From contig DASXXX010000377.1 of assembly GCA_036502765.1 (NCBI GenBank), forward strand, positions 1 through 21,759: a stretch of DNA of 21,759 nucleotides. The letters run 5' to 3'. Source of the stretch: DASUAS01 sp036502765 (lineage in GTDB: Bacteria > Actinomycetota > Acidimicrobiia > IMCC26256 > DASPTH01). Below, in pieces: positions 8,187 through 16,328 of this stretch. The notes beneath the pieces are model-generated. The model made no database searches and was not told the origin of the DNA. It worked only from the letters and a program-made list of their open reading frames with translations. A program made the translations under genes and the position numbers. The first letter of the stretch is position 1. Every line of letters starts with the position of its first letter.

Positions 8187-10139
8187 CTACGACCTGGATG
8201 CAGTCGCCACGTCGACGGTGCCGACGCGATCGGGCGCGAACGCCCGCCAGCTGATCACCACGAGGCTCACGCCACTGGCAACCAGGAGCGCGAGCGCGAA
8301 CACGTCCGTGACGCGGAACACCCCTCCGCCGAGCAGTCCGGTCGTGGCGATCGTCGGCCCCCCCACGATGAAGGCAATCTCGACGATGCGAGCAGTTGCG
8401 CTCACCCGCACCCACCGTCCGACGACGCGCGAGTGCGGCAGCGCGGTGTGACCCACGAACGACGCCAGCAAGGCGAGCAGGAAGGTCGCGTGCAACCCCT
8501 CCTGCAGGAGGCCCGTCGTGTTCGCCCCCCAGAACACGATCAGCGACAGCACCGGCAACAGGAACATCACGACGGCGAGGAGCCATGCTCGCCGCGCGAA
8601 TCGAACGAAGCCGTACACGAACATCGGTAGGTAGATCAGTCCGACGGCGACGGTGACCGTGCCGCGCCACTGCTCACCCACGCGAACGAGGAACGGTGAG
8701 CGACCGCCGACGACGTTGGTGAAGCGGTCGTGGGCGTCGGTGAACGCCTGTCGGAAGGGCACGAAGGTGTTGGCGGTCAGGTCGAGGCGGCTGTTGACCC
8801 AGTCGTGCGGGGAAGCGTGGATGTGCCCGTACGCGGAACTCAGGTAATCACTGAAGTAGTTGACGACATGGCCGGCGTTCGCCAACTGCCAGGCGTAGTA
8901 CACCGCTCCGAGCCCGATCGCAGCCACGACCGCGTCCCGACACCACCGGACGAAGCCGGGCGGCCCCACGCAGGCCGCACCCCCCTCCATCGAGGAAGAT
9001 GAGAGCAACGGCACACCCTGCTGCCGCAACACGAGCAACGCGAGCAGCAGCGAAGGTACTGCGAACAGCGTGCTCGGGTGAGCGAGGTATCCGAGCCCGA
9101 GAAGCAGCCCGGCGACGAGCGGCCGTCGGCGGACCAACGCGACCGCCGCAGCGAGGGTGTACGAAGCCGCCAGGAGCTTCGGCCACGTGAAGTACGTCTG
9201 GTACACGACGAACGGTGACAGTGCGACGAGCGCAGCCGCTGCGACCGCGAACCGCGGTCGCAGGAACGTGCTGGCGAGGCCGAACGCCGCTAGCACCGCG
9301 GTTGCATTCATCAGCATCATCATGATGCGGTAGGTCATGAAACCCTGCCGATCGAAGGGTTCCCACGGCGCTTCGGGAGCGGCCCGCTCGGGCGACGCAT
9401 GACCCGCCATCACGACCGCTCCGGCACCCAGACCGGCGAGGGGACCTCGTGCGTAGAAGTTGTATGGCGCGTAGTACGAGGCCCCGATCGCGCTGTACGG
9501 CGAGTCACCGTGCGCGAGCAGCTCGATCACGTGGTACGAGATGCGCGAGTCGCTGCGCGGGCCCGCCTCCAACGTGCGCGAGATCGTGCCGCCGTAGAGC
9601 TCTCCCTCCGGTCCCTGTGACCACACGGAGACGCCCACTCCGACGCTGAAGACGAGAAGGAACAACGCGATCGCCGTCCGTTCCTGGGTGGGAACCAGGT
9701 GCGGGGTCCATTGCCGGACGCACACGAGCACGGCGACCGGGACCGGGAGCAGCAACAGGGCAGTGGTGATCGCAGGGTCCCCGTAGTGCGCGAGGCCCCA
9801 GGCGACGAGGCCGGCAACGAACAGGTAGACCGCGCCGGGGATCCAGAGGAACGCGGTGTTCGAGATCAGTCCTCTTGGCCGGATCCGGCGCCACACGATG
9901 CCGGGACCGAGCAGGAAGCACACGCCTGCGCCTGCAGCGATGACGATGCGGACGATCCACATCGCGCTGGTCGCTGGCGCGAATCCTCCGCCGGTCGTGT
10001 CGTGGGCGCGCGGAGGGTCGACGACACCGAGCCCGAGGAAGGCGAGGGCCAGGATCGTCGTCGCAAGCGTTGCCCAGCGGAACGCGCGGGTGGGTCGGTC
10101 GGGGTGCGGGTGCGTGGTTGATCGATCTCGTTCCGTCAT
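8187..10139 (-). CDS. Large polytopic membrane protein, putative GT-C glycosyltransferase (paralogue A)
   Basis: A 650-residue protein with about a dozen membrane helices. After a 20-residue polar N-terminus come helices near 22-40, 62-80, 95-117, 123-140 and 155-173. A long outside loop (about 175-230) contains DSRISYHVIELLAHGDSP and then YNFYARGPLAGL. Further on are FTWPK at 317-321 and GLGYLAHP at 348-355, both repeated in the divergently transcribed neighbour at 10232. The architecture resembles GT-C transferases (ArnT/PMT-like) in having a charged first large loop and many helices, but I do not recognise a named family. The ATG at 10139 has CAGGA about 9 bases upstream. A Wzy-like polymerase is an alternative, though the protein is longer than most of those. 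Confidence 0.72.
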   Translation of the reverse strand: MTERDRSTTHPHPDRPTRAFRWATLATTILALAFLGLGVVDPPRAHDTTGGGFAPATSAMWIVRIVIAAGAGVCFLLGPGIVWRRIRPRGLISNTAFLWIPGAVYLFVAGLVAWGLAHYGDPAITTALLLLPVPVAVLVCVRQWTPHLVPTQERTAIALFLLVFSVGVGVSVWSQGPEGELYGGTISRTLEAGPRSDSRISYHVIELLAHGDSPYSAIGASYYAPYNFYARGPLAGLGAGAVVMAGHASPERAAPEAPWEPFDRQGFMTYRIMMMLMNATAVLAAFGLASTFLRPRFAVAAAALVALSPFVVYQTYFTWPKLLAASYTLAAAVALVRRRPLVAGLLLGLGYLAHPSTLFAVPSLLLALLVLRQQGVPLLSSSSMEGGAACVGPPGFVRWCRDAVVAAIGLGAVYYAWQLANAGHVVNYFSDYLSSAYGHIHASPHDWVNSRLDLTANTFVPFRQAFTDAHDRFTNVVGGRSPFLVRVGEQWRGTVTVAVGLIYLPMFVYGFVRFARRAWLLAVVMFLLPVLSLIVFWGANTTGLLQEGLHATFLLALLASFVGHTALPHSRVVGRWVRVSATARIVEIAFIVGGPTIATTGLLGGGVFRVTDVFALALLVASGVSLVVISWRAFAPDRVGTVDVATASRS

Positions 10140-10169
10140 GTGTGTCGTGTCCTGCCCCGTGGTCGTAGG

Positions 10170-10183
10170 TCAGTATGGACTGA
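10170..10183. promoter_or_regulatory. Small inverted repeat in the divergent intergenic region
   Basis: TCAGT-ATGG-ACTGA forms a perfect 5-base inverted repeat with a 4-base spacer, in the 92-base region between two divergently transcribed paralogues. On the minus strand the repeat overlaps CATACT, a possible -10 hexamer for the gene starting at 10139. It could be an operator shared by both genes, but arms this short can arise by chance. Confidence 0.25.
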
Positions 10184-10231
10184 GCAACTACCGGGGTTTC
10201 GAGCTCTCAGCGTTCCCAATGCTCCCCGCGG

Positions 10232-11959
10232 ATGATCGTGACCGTCCTGGCCGCCGCCGTAGTCGTCACGGTGCTCTTCGGTGGCGGGATTCTCTGGCTG
10301 CGCGGCCTCACCCCCCGTTGGGATCCCCGCGACCAGGTCGCGTTCGCTCCGGCGTTCGCGGTCCTGTTCTTCGCGGTCGTCGCCGGTGTCGGTGTCCTCA
10401 CCCCGTGGGACTTCCAGATCACCGCGGTCGTCGGCATGGCCACATGGATCGTCGGAGCAGCCGTGCTCGCGTGGCGCGCGTTCCCGGAGCTCCTGACCAC
10501 CCTGCGACGCGCCCGGCTGCTCGTGGTGCCCGTGGTGCTCGGCTTCATGGCCGTCGCGGCGTTCGGCGCGGTGCAAGGCGACCCGCCACACACGGTCGCC
10601 TTCCCGAACACGCTCGTCAGCGCTCGGGTGACGAACCTGCCACCCGACCACCTCTTCCCCGTGGGCGTCGCCCAGGAGCTCCAGCACGGTGGCGAGCTCG
10701 AGGACGGCCGGATCAGCAACTGGGACCTCACCGACCGGACCCCGCTCGCAGGCGCCGTGACCGCCGTAGTGCTCTCTGGGAGCGGCACCACGCTGCCGTC
10801 ACGGATCATCTGGACCTACCCACGTGCGCAGCTCGCGCCGCAGGTCCACGATCCACACGGCGTCTGGTTGGCGCACCTCGTGCTCGTGTTCCTCAATGCG
10901 ACCGTGATCCTCGGCGTCGGTCGCCTGGCCTGGTCGATCTTCGGGGCTCGCGCCGCGTTGCTCGCTGGTCTTGTCGCCGCGATGAACCCGTACGTCTTCA
11001 CGCACGTGTTCTTCACGTGGCCGAAGATGCTCGCGGCCTACTTCGTGCTCGTGCATTGGTTGCTCGTCCGCGAGCGACGCCTCCCACTCGTCGCCGGACT
11101 GTTCGCCGGGCTGGCGTATCTCGCGCATCCGCTCGCCGGCCTCTTCGTGCTGCCGACGCTCGTCGTACTCCTCGTGCGCAACATGCGGCGCGGCCTGAGC
11201 GCGGTTGGAGCGACGCTTTGCGTCGTGGCGCCGTGGCAGGTCTGGACCGCGGTCGACGCGCACCCATCGAGGCTGCTCTTCTACCCGCTCGGCTACACGA
11301 TCCAGCGTCCGCGCGCGCTCGGCCACGAACTCTCGTTCGCCTGGCAGCGGTTTACCGATGCCGGCGTCGGACATGCGCTGCGCGTCCGCTGGGACGAGAT
11401 CCTCGGGAGTCTCCTCCCGTTCAACGCGGCGAGGAACTTCGCGACGCTGCCCGCCGGCTGCGACTGCATCAGCGCCGCGAGCACCTGGTTCACGATCCAC
11501 GACCGGACGGTCCCCGGGATGATCCTCTACGCCCTGTGCCCATTCGCGATCTACGGGCTCATCGTGTGGTGGCGTCGTGCTCCGTGGGAGTCGGTGTGGA
11601 TGCTGGTCGCTCCGTTCGTGGTCGCGCTGGCCTTCTGGGGCGTCGCCGGCCGCGGGCTCGGCGCCGACCTTCTCCAACCCCTCGGCGCGGCGCTGCTCGC
11701 CGTCGCCGCCGGCGGTCTCGCGTCCGTCTCACGGCCATGGCGCCTCGCCGGTGTGGTCCTCGCGTCGATTGAAGCCGCCACGGTCCTCTGGTGGGGGCTC
11801 TTCGCATCCGCTCCCGGTGCCAGCGGCCTGGCGATCGCCGTCGCCGCGCTGTTCTGGTTGCTCCCGTGTCTTCTACTCGTCGGCGCGGCCACCTCCTGGC
11901 TCGGCACCGTTTGGACGGATCACGGAACCGAGAGCGTGCCGTCTTTGCCCATCCGGTAA
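10232..11959 (+). CDS. Large polytopic membrane protein, putative GT-C glycosyltransferase (paralogue B)
   Basis: A 575-residue protein with about eleven to twelve membrane helices. It shares an ordered set of motifs with the divergent neighbour: ITPRW-like turns near the N-terminus, an outside loop with PDHLFPVGVAQELQHG (about 138-153), then DLTDRTPLAG (165-174), FFTWPKMLAAY (260-270) and GLAYLAHP (293-300). The corresponding neighbour motifs occur in the same order at similar spacing, so the two are paralogues. It lacks roughly 70 residues of the neighbour's N-terminal part. A CDCIS pair of cysteines in the last third is not shared. The ATG at 10232 has no clear ribosome binding site. It is transcribed toward the nucleotide-sugar dehydrogenase gene, 64 bases away. 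A glycosyltransferase using lipid-phosphate sugar is the best guess. Confidence 0.72.
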   Translation: MIVTVLAAAVVVTVLFGGGILWLRGLTPRWDPRDQVAFAPAFAVLFFAVVAGVGVLTPWDFQITAVVGMATWIVGAAVLAWRAFPELLTTLRRARLLVVPVVLGFMAVAAFGAVQGDPPHTVAFPNTLVSARVTNLPPDHLFPVGVAQELQHGGELEDGRISNWDLTDRTPLAGAVTAVVLSGSGTTLPSRIIWTYPRAQLAPQVHDPHGVWLAHLVLVFLNATVILGVGRLAWSIFGARAALLAGLVAAMNPYVFTHVFFTWPKMLAAYFVLVHWLLVRERRLPLVAGLFAGLAYLAHPLAGLFVLPTLVVLLVRNMRRGLSAVGATLCVVAPWQVWTAVDAHPSRLLFYPLGYTIQRPRALGHELSFAWQRFTDAGVGHALRVRWDEILGSLLPFNAARNFATLPAGCDCISAASTWFTIHDRTVPGMILYALCPFAIYGLIVWWRRAPWESVWMLVAPFVVALAFWGVAGRGLGADLLQPLGAALLAVAAGGLASVSRPWRLAGVVLASIEAATVLWWGLFASAPGASGLAIAVAALFWLLPCLLLVGAATSWLGTVWTDHGTESVPSLPIR

Positions 11960-11982
11960 CGGGTCCCGGGCAGGGGCTCCGG

Positions 11983-11988
11983 TACGCT
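11983..11988 (+). promoter_or_regulatory. Candidate -10 box (TACGCT) for the dehydrogenase operon
   Basis: CCGGTACGCT occurs in the 64-base gap before the ATG at 12024. Unlike the other candidates, it leaves a leader of about 30 bases that contains AGGGAA (12014-12019), a reasonable ribosome binding site. No convincing -35 element is seen. Confidence 0.28.
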
Positions 11989-12023
11989 CTGGGATTCGCC
12001 AGGGAAGGGATCCAGGGAACACG

Positions 12024-13217
12024 ATGAGCGGCTCGAGCGGCGTTGCCATCGTCGGCGGGTGCGGCCACGTGGGTCTCCCGCTGGGCCTGGCGTTCGCCAG
12101 CCGTGGTCTCGACGTCACGCTCTACGACGTCAACGAGCAGTCGGTGGCGAAGGTCAACGCGGGCACCATGCCCTTCGACGAGCCCGGCGCCCCCGAGGTG
12201 CTCGCCGCGGTGATCGCGTCCGGTCATCTCCGGGCGTCGGTCGACCCCCGGGTGATCGCCGACGTCGAGCACGTGGTCGTCGTCATCGGCACCCCGATCG
12301 ACGAGCATTTGAACCCGAACCTCAACGCGGTCCCGGGCGCCATCGGCGAGTTCGCGTCGTACCTGCACGACGGTCAGCTCCTGGTGCTGCGCAGCACCGT
12401 CTACCCCGGTGTGACCGCCCTCGTGGAGCGCCTCGTCTCCGACCTCGGCCTCGACGTCGACGTCGCCTTCTGCCCCGAGCGCATCGCCGAGGGCAAGGCG
12501 ATGGTCGAGCTGTTCGAGCTCCCGCAGATCGTGGCGTCGCGGTCGGAGCGTGCACTCGCGCGGGCGGGCAAGCTCTTCGGCAACCTCGCCGACGAGATCG
12601 TCGAGCTCGAGCCCGAAGAGGCCGAGCTGGCGAAGCTGTTCACCAACACCTGGCGCTACATCAAGTTCGCGGCTTCGAACCAGCTCTACATGATGGCCAA
12701 CGACTTCGGCCTCGACTACGAGCGCATCCGCGACGCGTTGTCGCACAACTACCCCCGCGCCGCAGACCTGCCGCGCGCGGGGTTCGCGGCAGGGCCGTGT
12801 CTGTTCAAGGACACGATGCAGCTCGCCGCATTCAACAACAACAACTTCCACCTCGGCCAGGCGAGCGTGTCGATCAACGAGGGCCTCCCGCTCTACGTCG
12901 TCGCACGGCTCGAGCAGCGCTACGACCTCCCCACGATGCGCGTGGGCGTCCTCGGCATGTCGTTCAAGGCCGAGTCCGACGACATCCGGTCGAGCCTGAG
13001 CTACAAGCTCAAACGCATCCTGAAGTTCAAGTCTCGAGCGGTGCTCACGCACGATCCGTACGTCACCACCGATCCCGACCTCGTCGACCTCGAAACGGTG
13101 CTGCGCGACTCCGACCTCCTCGTGATCGGCACGCCGCACGCGATGTACCGCGATCTCGAGGTGTCGGTGCCGGTGGTCGACATCTGGAACCTGCGTGAGG
13201 GCGGAGTGCAGGTGTGA
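12024..13217 (+). CDS. Nucleotide-sugar dehydrogenase (UDP-glucose 6-dehydrogenase / UDP-ManNAc dehydrogenase family)
   Basis: A cytoplasmic NAD-dependent four-electron dehydrogenase that oxidises C6 of a nucleotide sugar to a uronic acid. The 397 residues are near the family length. The N-terminal Rossmann loop is VGGCGHVGLPLG (residues 10-21). The middle section has FCPERIAEGKAM, and EAELAKLFTNTWRYIKFA for the dimer helix and Lys/Asn ligands. The catalytic motif is AGPCLFKD with Cys259, Lys262 and Asp263. The C-terminal domain has VGVLGMSFKAESDDIRSS. Substrate cannot be fixed: the GPCLFKD form occurs in several unassigned nucleotide-sugar dehydrogenases, so I do not use the symbol ugd or wecC. 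The ATG at 12024 follows AGGGAA and directly precedes the Rossmann strand. It overlaps the next gene by GTGA, so it is coupled to the GT2 and epimerase genes. Confidence 0.9.
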   Translation: MSGSSGVAIVGGCGHVGLPLGLAFASRGLDVTLYDVNEQSVAKVNAGTMPFDEPGAPEVLAAVIASGHLRASVDPRVIADVEHVVVVIGTPIDEHLNPNLNAVPGAIGEFASYLHDGQLLVLRSTVYPGVTALVERLVSDLGLDVDVAFCPERIAEGKAMVELFELPQIVASRSERALARAGKLFGNLADEIVELEPEEAELAKLFTNTWRYIKFAASNQLYMMANDFGLDYERIRDALSHNYPRAADLPRAGFAAGPCLFKDTMQLAAFNNNNFHLGQASVSINEGLPLYVVARLEQRYDLPTMRVGVLGMSFKAESDDIRSSLSYKLKRILKFKSRAVLTHDPYVTTDPDLVDLETVLRDSDLLVIGTPHAMYRDLEVSVPVVDIWNLREGGVQV

Positions 13218-13969
13218 GCGAGCCGGAGCAGCCGCGGGTGTCGATCGTCATCCCGGTCTACAACGAGGGTGACGCGATCGTCGGCTGCCTCGACCGCATC
13301 CTCGCTGGGGTCGCGCTGCCCTGCGAGGTGCTCGTGGTGTTCGACGACGACGCCGACACCACCGTGGCACCACTGCGCAAGTACGCCGAAGTCGATCCGC
13401 GCGTCGTACCGACCCGGAACACGTACGGCCGCGGCCCGGCGCGGGCGATCCGCTACGGGATCGACCACGTGGGCGCACCGGTCGTCGTCGTCACCATGGC
13501 CGACGGCAGCGACGACGCCGAGCAGATCGACGAGCTGTGCAAGCTGGTGGAGCGCGGCGTGGTCGTGGCGGCGGCATCGCGGTACATGAGCGGCGGGCAG
13601 CAGATCGGCGGGCCGGTCGTGAAGAGCCAGCTCTCACGCCTCGCCGGGCTCTCGCTCTTCTGGATTGCACGCGTCGGCACGCGCGACGCCACGAACTCGT
13701 TCAAGGCGTACAACGTCGACTTCGTGCGCGACGTGCACATCGATTCCGACAGCGGTTTCGAGATCGGCATCGAGCTCGTGGCAAAGGCGCGTCGCCTGCG
13801 CCGCCCGGTCGCCGAGATCCCCACCATCTGGTTGGAGCGCGCGCAGGGTGCGTCGAACTTCAAGGTCGCCAAGTGGATCCCCCGGTACCTCAAGTGGTAC
13901 CGCTTCGCGTTCGGACCCGAGCTCTCGCTCGACGCGGTCCGAGCCGCCGGAAAGGAACTGGAGTCATGA
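13214..13969 (+). CDS. GT2 family glycosyltransferase, DPM1-like (polyprenyl-phosphate sugar synthase type)
   Basis: A 251-residue protein beginning VSIVIPVYNEGD, with the donor-binding acidic run FDDDAD at 43-48 and MADGSDD at 95-101 as the metal-binding DxD equivalent. The motif NSFKAYN and the region GFEIGIELVAKA match the dolichol/polyprenyl-phosphate mannosyltransferase group. There is no C-terminal membrane domain, so it is the short, soluble or membrane-peripheral form (DPM1 rather than the GtrB type with two helices). The GTG start at 13214 overlaps the dehydrogenase stop, and the stop overlaps the next ATG as ATGA. Polyprenyl-phosphate sugars are the donors of GT-C enzymes, so it could feed the large membrane proteins at 6378-11959. 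That link is inferred from family knowledge and proximity. Confidence 0.87.
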   Translation: MSEPEQPRVSIVIPVYNEGDAIVGCLDRILAGVALPCEVLVVFDDDADTTVAPLRKYAEVDPRVVPTRNTYGRGPARAIRYGIDHVGAPVVVVTMADGSDDAEQIDELCKLVERGVVVAAASRYMSGGQQIGGPVVKSQLSRLAGLSLFWIARVGTRDATNSFKAYNVDFVRDVHIDSDSGFEIGIELVAKARRLRRPVAEIPTIWLERAQGASNFKVAKWIPRYLKWYRFAFGPELSLDAVRAAGKELES

Positions 13970-15012
13970 CCAACGTCACCCCTCCCGATGAGCAGCAGGT
14001 GCTCGTCAGTGGATCGTGTGGGTTCATCGGCGGCTACATCGTCGAAGACCTGCTCGGCCGCGGGTACCGCGTGGTGGGGATCGACAACCTCTCCAAGTAC
14101 GGGCCGGTCGAGAAGTCGTTCGACCACGACCCGCGCTACACGCTGGTCGAGGGCGACTGCCGCGACGTGGAGCTCATGACCAAGCTCCTCATGGACTGCG
14201 ACCACTTCATCGCGGGCGCCGCGCTCATCGGAGGCATCTCCTACTTCCACGCGTTCGCCTACGACCTGCTGGCCACCAACGAGCGGATCATGGCGTCGTC
14301 GTGCGACGCCGCCATCGCCGCGCACCTCGAGGGCCGGCTCCAGAAGGTCACGTACATGAGCTCGTCGATGGTGTTCGAGTCGACCGATTCGTGGCCGTCG
14401 TACGAGGGCCAGGAGCAGCAGGTCCCGCCGCCGATCTCGTCCTACGGCTTCCAGAAGCTCGCGGTCGAGTACTTCGCACGTGCAGCGCACACGCAGTACG
14501 GCCTGCCGTACACGATCGTCCGCCCGTTCAACTGCGTCGGCACCGGCGAGATGCGGGCCAAGACCGAGGTCGAGATCGAGAGCGGCAACGTGATGCTGGC
14601 GATGAGCCACGTCGTGCCCGACATCGTGCAGAAGGTGGCCAAGGGCCAGGACCCGCTCCACATCCTTGGTGAAGGCAACCAGGTGCGTCACTACACCTAC
14701 GGCGGCGACCTCGCCCGCGGCATCGTCGATGCCATGGAGCACCCGGCCGCGCTCAACGACGACTTCAACCTGTCGACGGCCGAGTCCACCACCGTGCTCG
14801 AGCTGGCGGAGAACATCTGGAAGCGCCTCAACGGCGACCGTCCGTTCAACTACGTCAGCGACGACCCCTTCGACTACGACGTGCAGAAGCGTGTCCCATC
14901 GGTCGACAAGGCGCGCGACGTGCTCGGCTTCGAAGCCACGACCTCGCTCGACGACATGCTCGACATCGTCGTGCCGTGGATCCTCGAGGCGATGGAGCAG
15001 GGCCTCATCTAG
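13966..15012 (+). CDS. NAD-dependent epimerase/dehydratase (extended SDR) acting on a nucleotide sugar
   Basis: A 348-residue extended short-chain dehydrogenase/reductase. The NAD-binding loop is VSGSCGFIGGY (residues 14-24), Asp40 follows strand 2 (VVGIDNLSKYG), the serine cluster SSSMVF is at 132-137, and the catalytic pair is Tyr160-Lys164 in YGFQK. RPFNCVGTGE and RHYTYGGDLARGIVDAM are the usual substrate-domain motifs. The family includes UDP-sugar 4-epimerases, 4,6-dehydratases and UDP-glucuronate decarboxylases. Here the TDE triad of dehydratases is absent. Epimerisation or decarboxylation of the product of the dehydrogenase two genes upstream is a reasonable guess. The ATG at 13966 has AAGGA 9 bases upstream and overlaps the GT2 stop. 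Its stop codon TAG shares CTAG with the stop of the opposing gene. Confidence 0.88.
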   Translation: MTNVTPPDEQQVLVSGSCGFIGGYIVEDLLGRGYRVVGIDNLSKYGPVEKSFDHDPRYTLVEGDCRDVELMTKLLMDCDHFIAGAALIGGISYFHAFAYDLLATNERIMASSCDAAIAAHLEGRLQKVTYMSSSMVFESTDSWPSYEGQEQQVPPPISSYGFQKLAVEYFARAAHTQYGLPYTIVRPFNCVGTGEMRAKTEVEIESGNVMLAMSHVVPDIVQKVAKGQDPLHILGEGNQVRHYTYGGDLARGIVDAMEHPAALNDDFNLSTAESTTVLELAENIWKRLNGDRPFNYVSDDPFDYDVQKRVPSVDKARDVLGFEATTSLDDMLDIVVPWILEAMEQGLI

Positions 15013-16325
15013 CTCCTGGTTCGGTCCCGCTTCGAGATCGTCGGCGGCAGCCGGCGCACGAAGGCGGCGAATGCCGAGAGGCGGCGCGTCACGACGTCGG
15101 GTCGTGCCCGCTGGAGGTGCAGCAGCGGAGCGACGACATCGCGTCGCGCGTACGACGCGGTCACGAGCAACGAACGCGCTGCCGCGTTCGTCGCGGCCAT
15201 CGGCGTGCCGTGGCGCGCGAGCACGATCAGGCGATTGCGCTCGTCGTAGAACTGCTTGAGCGCAGAGCCACGAACGCTCGAGGCCGCGTGCACGTGGCGG
15301 ACGATCGACTCGGGAACGGAGCGGTAACGCCAGCCCCGCGCCGCGCCACGCCACGCCAGTTCAAGGTCCTCGTAGTACAGGAACAGGTCCTCGTCGAAGA
15401 GACCGACGTCGTCGAGGTACGCGCGTCGCAGGAGCACGCCACCGCCGCACCATGCGAACACGTCGGTGGGCGTGTCGTGGCGACCGTCGTCGGGTTCGAG
15501 GAAGCCGCGGTCGGCCGCGAAGCCGTCGTCGAGCAGCTCGGTGCCGACGTTGTTCACGACCTCGATGGTCTCGCCGCTCGCCGGTACCTCGACCCAGCGG
15601 GGTTCGGAACCGATGGTGTCCTCGACCGCCTCGCCGCCGGCCTGCAGCGAGACCGCGCGCGGGCCGTCGGCCGACAGCCGGAGCGACACCGCGTGCGCGC
15701 CGCCGTCGGCCGAGATGGAGGCGGCGACGGGGATCCGGAGGTGCGCGACGGGCCCCGTCCACTCGCCGCCGCTGTCCGCGCTCGAGTCAGTCTCGGGTTC
15801 GAGGCCCCACGTGCCGTCGACCAGCTGCACCCGCGACCACACGTCGATGCCGTCGACCCGCGCGCCGGCGACGAAGGCGCCGAGATCCCGGTCGTCGCCC
15901 AGCCCGCGGCGGTACGTCGCGCTGCGCAGCTCGACCTCGCGGAAGCGCCCGGCGAACAGGATCTTGGGACACGCCGCCCCGAGGTGGGGATCGGCGCGCA
16001 GCGCGTCGACCAGCGGCACCAGCCAGCCGGGGTCGACGGTGGCGTCGTTGTTGACCAGTGCGACGAAGTCGACCGCGCCCAGCTCGCGGATGCCGGCGTT
16101 GCAGCCCGCGCCGAAGCCGTCGTTGGTGGTGAGCTCGACGACCCCCACGACCGGCAACTCCGAGCGCACGCGCGCCACGACGCCGTCGGTCGACGCGTTG
16201 TCGACCAGCACGACGCGCAGCTCCGCGGCCGGCCAATCCGAGCGCACGATGCTGTGGAGGCAGTCGAGCGTCAGCTCACCGCCGTTGTAGTTGACGACGA
16301 CGACACCGACCGTCGGGCTCGTCAT
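15009..16325 (-). CDS. GT2 family glycosyltransferase (rhamnosyltransferase-like) with a large internal insertion
   Basis: Cytoplasmic GT-A enzyme of 438 residues. The conserved frame is VGVVVVNYNGG at 6-16, VDNASTDG at 41-48, the donor/metal motif VNNDATVDP at 91-99, and the acceptor-base motif YYEDLELAWRGAARGWRY at 317-334. Between about 130 and 255, where related enzymes have a short loop, there is an additional Gly/Val-rich segment with beta-strand-like repeats (for example AHLRIPVAASISADGG, PRWVEVPASGETIEVVNN). This could be a beta-sandwich module. The start ATG lies 3 bases after the rmlB stop, so the enzyme is in the rml operon and is the best candidate to transfer the dTDP-6-deoxyhexose. 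Its stop codon overlaps that of the opposing epimerase gene. Confidence 0.87.
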   Translation of the reverse strand: MTSPTVGVVVVNYNGGELTLDCLHSIVRSDWPAAELRVVLVDNASTDGVVARVRSELPVVGVVELTTNDGFGAGCNAGIRELGAVDFVALVNNDATVDPGWLVPLVDALRADPHLGAACPKILFAGRFREVELRSATYRRGLGDDRDLGAFVAGARVDGIDVWSRVQLVDGTWGLEPETDSSADSGGEWTGPVAHLRIPVAASISADGGAHAVSLRLSADGPRAVSLQAGGEAVEDTIGSEPRWVEVPASGETIEVVNNVGTELLDDGFAADRGFLEPDDGRHDTPTDVFAWCGGGVLLRRAYLDDVGLFDEDLFLYYEDLELAWRGAARGWRYRSVPESIVRHVHAASSVRGSALKQFYDERNRLIVLARHGTPMAATNAAARSLLVTASYARRDVVAPLLHLQRARPDVVTRRLSAFAAFVRRLPPTISKRDRTRS

Positions 16326-16328
16326 GGT

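Noticed and set aside
11559..13139. Open frame of 526 codons on the minus strand
   Set aside because: It covers the dehydrogenase gene in antisense and has no family features, whereas the + strand has the Rossmann and catalytic Cys motifs.
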